A stretch of DNA of 64,000 bases from DASQPA01 sp963756455 (GTDB lineage: Bacteria; Acidobacteriota; Thermoanaerobaculia; Multivoradales; UBA5704), in contig CAVWNC010000004.1 in the NCBI GenBank assembly GCA_963756455.1, forward strand, positions 3,472,001 through 3,536,000, read 5' to 3'. A program made the translations under genes and the position numbers. This document shows positions 59,777-64,000 of the stretch, in pieces (position 1 is the first letter of the stretch; each line of letters starts with the position of its first letter). Under the pieces are notes generated by a model, which had not been told where the DNA came from, ran no database searches, and was given only the letters and a program-made list of their open reading frames with translations.

Positions 59777-60133
59777 ATGCCGGTTGAAAGAGCGTCCGGT
59801 GGCACCAGCTTGATCGACGTGCTCGACCGCGTCCTCGACAAGGGGATCGTGATCGACGCGTGGGTGCGGGTGTCGCTCGTGGGTATCGACCTGCTCACCG
59901 TCGAGGCGCGCGTCGTCGTCGCCTCGATCGACACGTATATCAAGTACTCGGAGGCGGTCGGCCAGACGTCGATGGTATCGCGTCCAGCCCTCGAGGCGAG
60001 GCAGAGCGAGGCGCGGCAGAACGAGGATCTGCTGGCCGAGAATGCCGCGCTCCGGCTCCAACTCGCGGCCTCCGCGGCGCGGGAACGGGAAGAGGTGCCG
60101 GTGCGACGAAGCCGGCAGGCCGCCAAAGCCTAA
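59777..60133 (+). CDS. gvpA: GvpA-like major gas vesicle protein
   Basis: A 118-residue protein. TSLIDVLDRVLDKGIVIDAW, VRVSLVGIDLLTVEARVVVA and SIDTYIKYSEAVG is the near-universal GvpA core that forms the ribs of the vesicle wall. A tail of about 45 residues (Glu/Gln/Arg-rich, AALRLQLAASAAREREE) extends beyond usual GvpA length. It has the same domain pattern as the upstream gvpJ-like gene, and the kinase gene starts 3 bp after its stop. Confidence 0.92.
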   Translation: MPVERASGGTSLIDVLDRVLDKGIVIDAWVRVSLVGIDLLTVEARVVVASIDTYIKYSEAVGQTSMVSRPALEARQSEARQNEDLLAENAALRLQLAASAAREREEVPVRRSRQAAKA

Positions 60134-60136
60134 GCC

Positions 60137-62284
60137 GTGGCCAAGCCGGTTCCCCTGGACGCGGCTCCCGACGGCGAGAGCGACGGCCCCCGGGCGAAGC
60201 TCGCGCTCGTCGAGGGGCTCCTCGCCGAGCAGGAGGCCCGCTCCTGCGCCGTTTTCGCCCTGCGTTGGCTCGTCCGCAACGCCGGGGTTCGGCGGGGCCT
60301 CTGCGCCGTCGTCGACCGCGACGGGACGCGCCTCTCCGGCTTGACCGGAATCGGGGTCGCGCCCGGCGAGGTCGACGCCTGGAGCCTCGACCTCGGCGAG
60401 CGCTCCCACCCTCTCGTCCTCGCCCTGGTGGGGGCGGAGCCGGTCGCCTTCCATGGTTCCGGCCGCGGGCGTGGCGGGGTCGATACCCCGCTCGGCACCG
60501 ACTCTTTCTATGCCGTACCCTTAGGCGCGCCCAACGACGACGGCGACATCGGTCCCGGCCTGCTGCTCGTCGAGGGCGCAGAGGGAGAGAAGGTAGAGGA
60601 GGTCGGCGAAGAGGTGAGCTTCGCGGCCCAGCTCCTCGGTACCCGCCTGGTCTCCCTCTGGTACCGTCGCGCCCAGGCCGACGAGCGGCGCCACAAACGC
60701 GAGCGCACCTGGCTCTTCGCCATCTTGAACGCGGTCACCGATCCCATTCTCCTGACCGATGCCGACGGCCGTATCCTCGTCGCCAACTCCGGTGCCGAGG
60801 CCCTGCTCTCGGCCGACGAGACGATGAGCGAGGGCCGGCGCCGCGCCGTCGCGCTCAACAACATGCTGTTTTCGGCCTCCCTTTTCACTTCCGCCCAGGA
60901 GAGCGGACCGGTCCGCCAGGAGCTCCTCCTGGTCGATCCCACGGAAGGACAGGATCTGCTCTTCGAGCTGATCCGCACCCGGGTCAAAGTGCGGCGCGGC
61001 GAGGCCGGCACGGTGTCGATCTTAAGAAATGTCACCGACCTCCGCCGGGCGGGCGAGGAGCTGGAGGAGAACTATCGACGCCTGCGCAGCGCCGAGGCGC
61101 AGACGCGGGCCGAGCGCGATCGCCTGGATCTCATCCTGAGCTCGGTCTTCGATCCCCTCCTGGTCACCGACGCCGGCGGCAAGCTCCTGCTCATGAACGG
61201 CCCGGCCGAGCGCCTCTTCGCGGCCGACGACCTGGGCGTTGAGGCCGAGCGCCGGGTGCGCGCCAACGACGCGGTCTTCACCTCCTTCATCTCGAACCTC
61301 TACACCAGCCAGTCGATGCGCTTTAGAGGCGAGCTCGCGCTTTTAGACCCCGCGACCGGCGGCACCGTGCCGGTCGAGGCGATCTCCGGCAAGGTGGGAT
61401 CGTGGCAGGGCGAGGACGCCTGGACGGTGACCCTCCTCCACGACCTGACCGAGGCGGTCGAGAAGGCCCAGCTCTACGAGCAGGTCAAGCGGCATTCGGA
61501 GGAGCTCAAGGAGAAGGTGGCGGAGGCGACCGCCGAGCTCGCCGAGCAGAACGAGCTCCTCCGCCGCCAGGCCCTGGAGCTCGAACAGGCGTCGGCGATG
61601 AAATCGCAGTTCCTGGCGAACGTCTCGCACGAGCTGCGGACGCCCTTGAACGCCATCATCGGCTACACCCACCTGATGATCGAAGGGGTGTCGGGCGTGC
61701 TCACCCGTGGCCAGCTCGACAAGATGAGCCGGGTCGATTCGAACGCCCAGCACCTCCTGGCGGTCATCAACGACCTCCTGGACATCACCCGCATCGAATC
61801 CGGCAAGATGCCGATCCAGCTCGAAGCCGTCCGCCTCCCCGAGTTGATCGACGAGGTGATGATCGAGGTCGAGCCGCTCATCGCCCGCACCCGGCTCCAG
61901 GTGTCGCGCCAGCTGTCGCCGGACATCCCCGAGCTGTGGAGCGATCGCAAGAAGGTCAAGCAGATCGTCCTCAACCTGCTCTCGAACGCCTTGAAGTTCA
62001 CCCCCGAGGGCTCGGTCCTCATCCAGGTCGAGCAGGAAGGCGAACGGGTCTCGGTGTCGGTCGTCGACACCGGCATCGGGATCTCCGAGGGCAACCAGAA
62101 AACGATCTTCGAGGCGTTCGGCCAGGCCGACAGCTCCTACGCCCGGCGGGCCGGCGGCACCGGCCTGGGGCTGTCGATCTGCCGCCGCCTCGCCGCGGTC
62201 CTGGGCGGCGACATCACGGTGGCGAGCCGCCAGGGCGAGGGCTCGACGTTTCGCCTGCAGCTGCCGCTCGCGAGCGGCGGCTGA
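60137..62284 (+). CDS. Multi-sensor histidine kinase in the gas-vesicle operon
   Basis: A 715-residue soluble kinase with a GTG start. A GAF-like domain (residues about 20-185), two PAS-like domains (about 190-310 and 330-440, each with the pattern AILNAVTDPILLTDADG or LILSSVFDPLLVTDAGG), a coiled coil (HSEELKEKVAEATAELAEQN), HisKA with VSHELRTPLNAIIG (His498) and an ATPase domain (LNLLSNALKFTPEGS, DTGIGISEGNQKTIFEAFGQ, GTGLGLSICRRLAAVLGG) are seen. There is no membrane helix. Lying between gvpA and the receiver gene, it probably links vesicle formation to a cytoplasmic signal. Confidence 0.9.
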   Translation: MAKPVPLDAAPDGESDGPRAKLALVEGLLAEQEARSCAVFALRWLVRNAGVRRGLCAVVDRDGTRLSGLTGIGVAPGEVDAWSLDLGERSHPLVLALVGAEPVAFHGSGRGRGGVDTPLGTDSFYAVPLGAPNDDGDIGPGLLLVEGAEGEKVEEVGEEVSFAAQLLGTRLVSLWYRRAQADERRHKRERTWLFAILNAVTDPILLTDADGRILVANSGAEALLSADETMSEGRRRAVALNNMLFSASLFTSAQESGPVRQELLLVDPTEGQDLLFELIRTRVKVRRGEAGTVSILRNVTDLRRAGEELEENYRRLRSAEAQTRAERDRLDLILSSVFDPLLVTDAGGKLLLMNGPAERLFAADDLGVEAERRVRANDAVFTSFISNLYTSQSMRFRGELALLDPATGGTVPVEAISGKVGSWQGEDAWTVTLLHDLTEAVEKAQLYEQVKRHSEELKEKVAEATAELAEQNELLRRQALELEQASAMKSQFLANVSHELRTPLNAIIGYTHLMIEGVSGVLTRGQLDKMSRVDSNAQHLLAVINDLLDITRIESGKMPIQLEAVRLPELIDEVMIEVEPLIARTRLQVSRQLSPDIPELWSDRKKVKQIVLNLLSNALKFTPEGSVLIQVEQEGERVSVSVVDTGIGISEGNQKTIFEAFGQADSSYARRAGGTGLGLSICRRLAAVLGGDITVASRQGEGSTFRLQLPLASGG

Positions 62285-62308
62285 GGCTTTTCCGGGGAGG
62301 AGAGAGAT

Positions 62309-62704
62309 ATGGCGGAGACATCCCAGGCGCCTCTGGTCCTCGTCGTCGACGACATGGAGGACGGCCGCGAGATCTGCGCCGAGTACCTGGCCTTTAGAAA
62401 GTATCGCGTCGCCACGGCGGCGGACGGCTTCGAGGCACTCGCCAAGGCGGCGGAGCTCCTCCCCGACATCATCCTCATGGACCTGTCGCTCCCCGGGATC
62501 GACGGCTGGGAGGCGACCCGGCGCCTCAAGGGCGACGATCTCACCCGTCACATTCCGGTCGTCGCCCTGACCGCGCACGCTCTGCGCAGCGCCCACGACG
62601 AGGCGATCGAGGCTGGCTGCCACGCCGTCATCACCAAGCCGGTTTTACCCAAGGATCTGGAAGCTGAGGTCCGTCGTATCCTCGATGTGCAGGAGGCACC
62701 GTGA
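62309..62704 (+). CDS. Single-domain receiver (CheY-like) in the gas-vesicle operon
   Basis: A 131-residue receiver. LVLVVDDMEDGREICAEYLA, IILMDLSLPGIDGWEATRRL (phospho-acceptor Asp), VALTAHALR and HAVITKPVLPKDLEAEV are all present. It has no output domain. The ATG follows GAGGAGAGAGA. Its stop overlaps the gvpF/L GTG (GTGA). It is probably phosphorylated by the adjacent kinase and acts by protein contact. Confidence 0.92.
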   Translation: MAETSQAPLVLVVDDMEDGREICAEYLAFRKYRVATAADGFEALAKAAELLPDIILMDLSLPGIDGWEATRRLKGDDLTRHIPVVALTAHALRSAHDEAIEAGCHAVITKPVLPKDLEAEVRRILDVQEAP

Positions 62705-63612
62705 CCGCCAAGAAAGAGTTGAAAGAGAAGAAGAGCACGAAAGCCGCCACGAAAGCGGTCGCCAAGAAGGAGAAGGCCGAGGAGAGGGCCGAAAGCCACT
62801 CCCTGCGCTTCGTCTCGCCGGGCGAGGAGGCCGCACCCGCTCCCGCGCCGGAGCGCAGCGGCAAGTACGTCTACTGCATCATCGAGGCGAATGAAGCCCT
62901 GCGTTTCGGTCCCATCGGGATCGGCGGCGAGCCGGCCGAGGTGCACACGGTCAACTACAAGGACATCGCGGCGGTGGTCTCGGACACCCCGTTAGAGGTC
63001 TACGATCCGACGCGGGAGAACGTGCTCGCCCACGAGCGGGTGAACGAAGCGGTGATGAAGCGCTTCACCGTCATCCCAATGTCCTTCAACACGGTGTTCA
63101 AGACCCGGGAGGACATCATCGAGCTGCTGCGGACGGCGTATGATGCGTTCAGAGACGTCCTCGTCAAGATGGAGGACAAGCTCGAATTCGGCCTCAAGGT
63201 CGTCTGGGAGCCCGAGATCGTCATCCGCGAGATCGAGAAGGAAAACGAGAACCTCCGCCTCCTGCGCCAGGAGATCTCGTCGCAGAAGGGCTCGACCTAC
63301 TTCGCCCGCATGCAGTACGGCCGGCTCGTCGATTCGCTTCTCCAGGACCGCTCGGAGCAGCTGGTGTCGGAGATCTTCGCCGCCCTTTCCGATGTCTCGG
63401 TCGCCTCGCGCGCCAACAAGCCGATCGGCGACAAGATGATCCTGAACGCCGCCTTCCTGGTGACGAGGGACCGGGAGAGCGACTTCGACTCCAAGGTCAA
63501 GGAGATCGACGCCACCTACGCGAACCTGAAGCTCAAGTACACCGGTCCCTGGCCGCCGTACAACTTCGTCAACATAAGGCTCAAGCTGGAACGGGCGGCG
63601 GAGGCCGAGTGA
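62701..63612 (+). CDS. GvpF/GvpL-family gas vesicle protein
   Basis: A 303-residue protein with a GTG start. A basic Lys/Ala N-terminus (TAKKELKEKKSTKAATKAV) precedes the GvpL/F domain from about residue 55: GKYVYCIIEANEALRFGPIG, YKDIAAVVSDTPLEVYDPTR, HERVNEAVMKRFTVIPMSFN and the ending YTGPWPPYNFVNIRLKLE. These proteins aid assembly of the vesicle. The positively charged extension is not usual. Confidence 0.92.
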   Translation: MTAKKELKEKKSTKAATKAVAKKEKAEERAESHSLRFVSPGEEAAPAPAPERSGKYVYCIIEANEALRFGPIGIGGEPAEVHTVNYKDIAAVVSDTPLEVYDPTRENVLAHERVNEAVMKRFTVIPMSFNTVFKTREDIIELLRTAYDAFRDVLVKMEDKLEFGLKVVWEPEIVIREIEKENENLRLLRQEISSQKGSTYFARMQYGRLVDSLLQDRSEQLVSEIFAALSDVSVASRANKPIGDKMILNAAFLVTRDRESDFDSKVKEIDATYANLKLKYTGPWPPYNFVNIRLKLERAAEAE

Positions 63613-63962
63613 TCATCCTCGACAGCCTCGTCGCGGGCGGCCTGCGCTTCATCTTCGATCAGCTCGCCGCCGCGGTCGACCGCGAGATGGACGACGAGCC
63701 GCGCCTCCGGGAGGAGCTCTTGAACGCCCAGATGCGCTTGGAGCTCGAAGAGATCGACGAGGCGGAATTCGCGGCGATCGAAGCGGACATCCTGCCGCGC
63801 CTGCGCGAGATCCGCGAGCGCCGGCAGGAAGAGTCCTCGGGCGCCAACCTCGCGGACGGCGGCAAGGTGGTGGGGGTCGAGGTGAGCTTCGGGGGGGATC
63901 GGAGCTTTGGCGATACCGGAGACCGGGGCGGCAGGCGGGAGGGTGGGAGCGGCGGAGCGTAA
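63609..63962 (+). CDS. gvpG: GvpG-family gas vesicle protein
   Basis: A 117-residue protein with a GTG start overlapping the gvpF/L stop. FIFDQLAAAVDREMDDEPRL, REELLNAQMRLELEEIDEAE and FAAIEADILPRLREIRERRQ match GvpG, a small helical assembly factor. A Gly-rich tail follows. More gvp genes are expected just beyond the right edge. Confidence 0.88.
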   Translation: MIILDSLVAGGLRFIFDQLAAAVDREMDDEPRLREELLNAQMRLELEEIDEAEFAAIEADILPRLREIRERRQEESSGANLADGGKVVGVEVSFGGDRSFGDTGDRGGRREGGSGGA

Positions 63963-64000
63963 GCCGCGCCTCGCCAGCTTCTTCGCGATGTCTTCCCAGG

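Overview
The window is GC-rich, densely coding bacterial DNA that looks like an Acidobacteriota chromosome, possibly Thermoanaerobaculia. This is inferred from gene content and was not checked against a database. The clues are two giant secreted ELW-x-DGT repeat proteins with paired C-terminal FQGNTG/FWFF modules, a GWxTD plus VWA protein, a FAD oxidase and rhodanese neighbourhood, and split HTH/TPR regulator genes. Most of the window is ordinary chromosome. Two lower-GC patches, around 36.6-37.8 kb and 44.0-45.7 kb, and a nested mobile element at 37.8-42.9 kb look acquired.

Layout. 0-5 kb: a frameshifted Rhs gene leaving the left edge, a GNAT gene, then a regulatory block of two HTH paralogues, a TPR protein, a small peptide ORF and two arrays of 21-bp units. 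5-14 kb: a FadL-type porin, a phosphodiesterase, an MscS channel, an M20 peptidase, STAS-asparaginase-rhodanese, a FAD oxidase, a membrane protein/regulator pair and uppS. 15-25 kb: two paralogous secreted repeat proteins and the GWxTD/VWA protein. 25-34.8 kb: a two-component pair, a palindromic element, a heptad-repeat lipoprotein, a VOC protein, MgtE, an acyltransferase, an M28 peptidase and a second GNAT. 34.8-47 kb is the accessory zone: two small Cys-rich secreted paralogues with matching promoters, an RHH-like gene, a muramidase, a group II intron split by a four-gene insertion sequence, a TIR-linker-TIR protein and two more 21-bp arrays. 47-54.9 kb: a DPP-IV-like peptidase, a DUF4097 protein, a cluster of four intact and one broken micro-genes with a lasso-type leader motif, an ETF-QO gene and a fused aroD-aroE. 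55-58.5 kb: tRNA-His, hisS and an aromatic amino acid lyase in a row. 59.3 kb to the right edge: a gas-vesicle operon (gvpJ-like, gvpA-like, histidine kinase, receiver, gvpF/L, gvpG).

The strongest unexplained signal is a family of degenerate tandem arrays with a 21-bp period, each about 13 units long. Four are outside obvious genes (3849-4121, 4606-4878, 36136-36408, 46041-46313). A fifth is inside a lipoprotein gene (27970-28242). Each has its own consensus. Two of them flank one HTH gene, and the others lie beside an RHH-like gene and a small secreted peptide gene. Two further promoter-proximal arrays have a 14-bp period. Other unusual items are the lasso-leader-like micro-gene cluster, the split RRNPP-like regulator with an opposing peptide, the insertion sequence inside a group II intron with a gutted reverse transcriptase, and the kinase/receiver pair inside the gas-vesicle operon.
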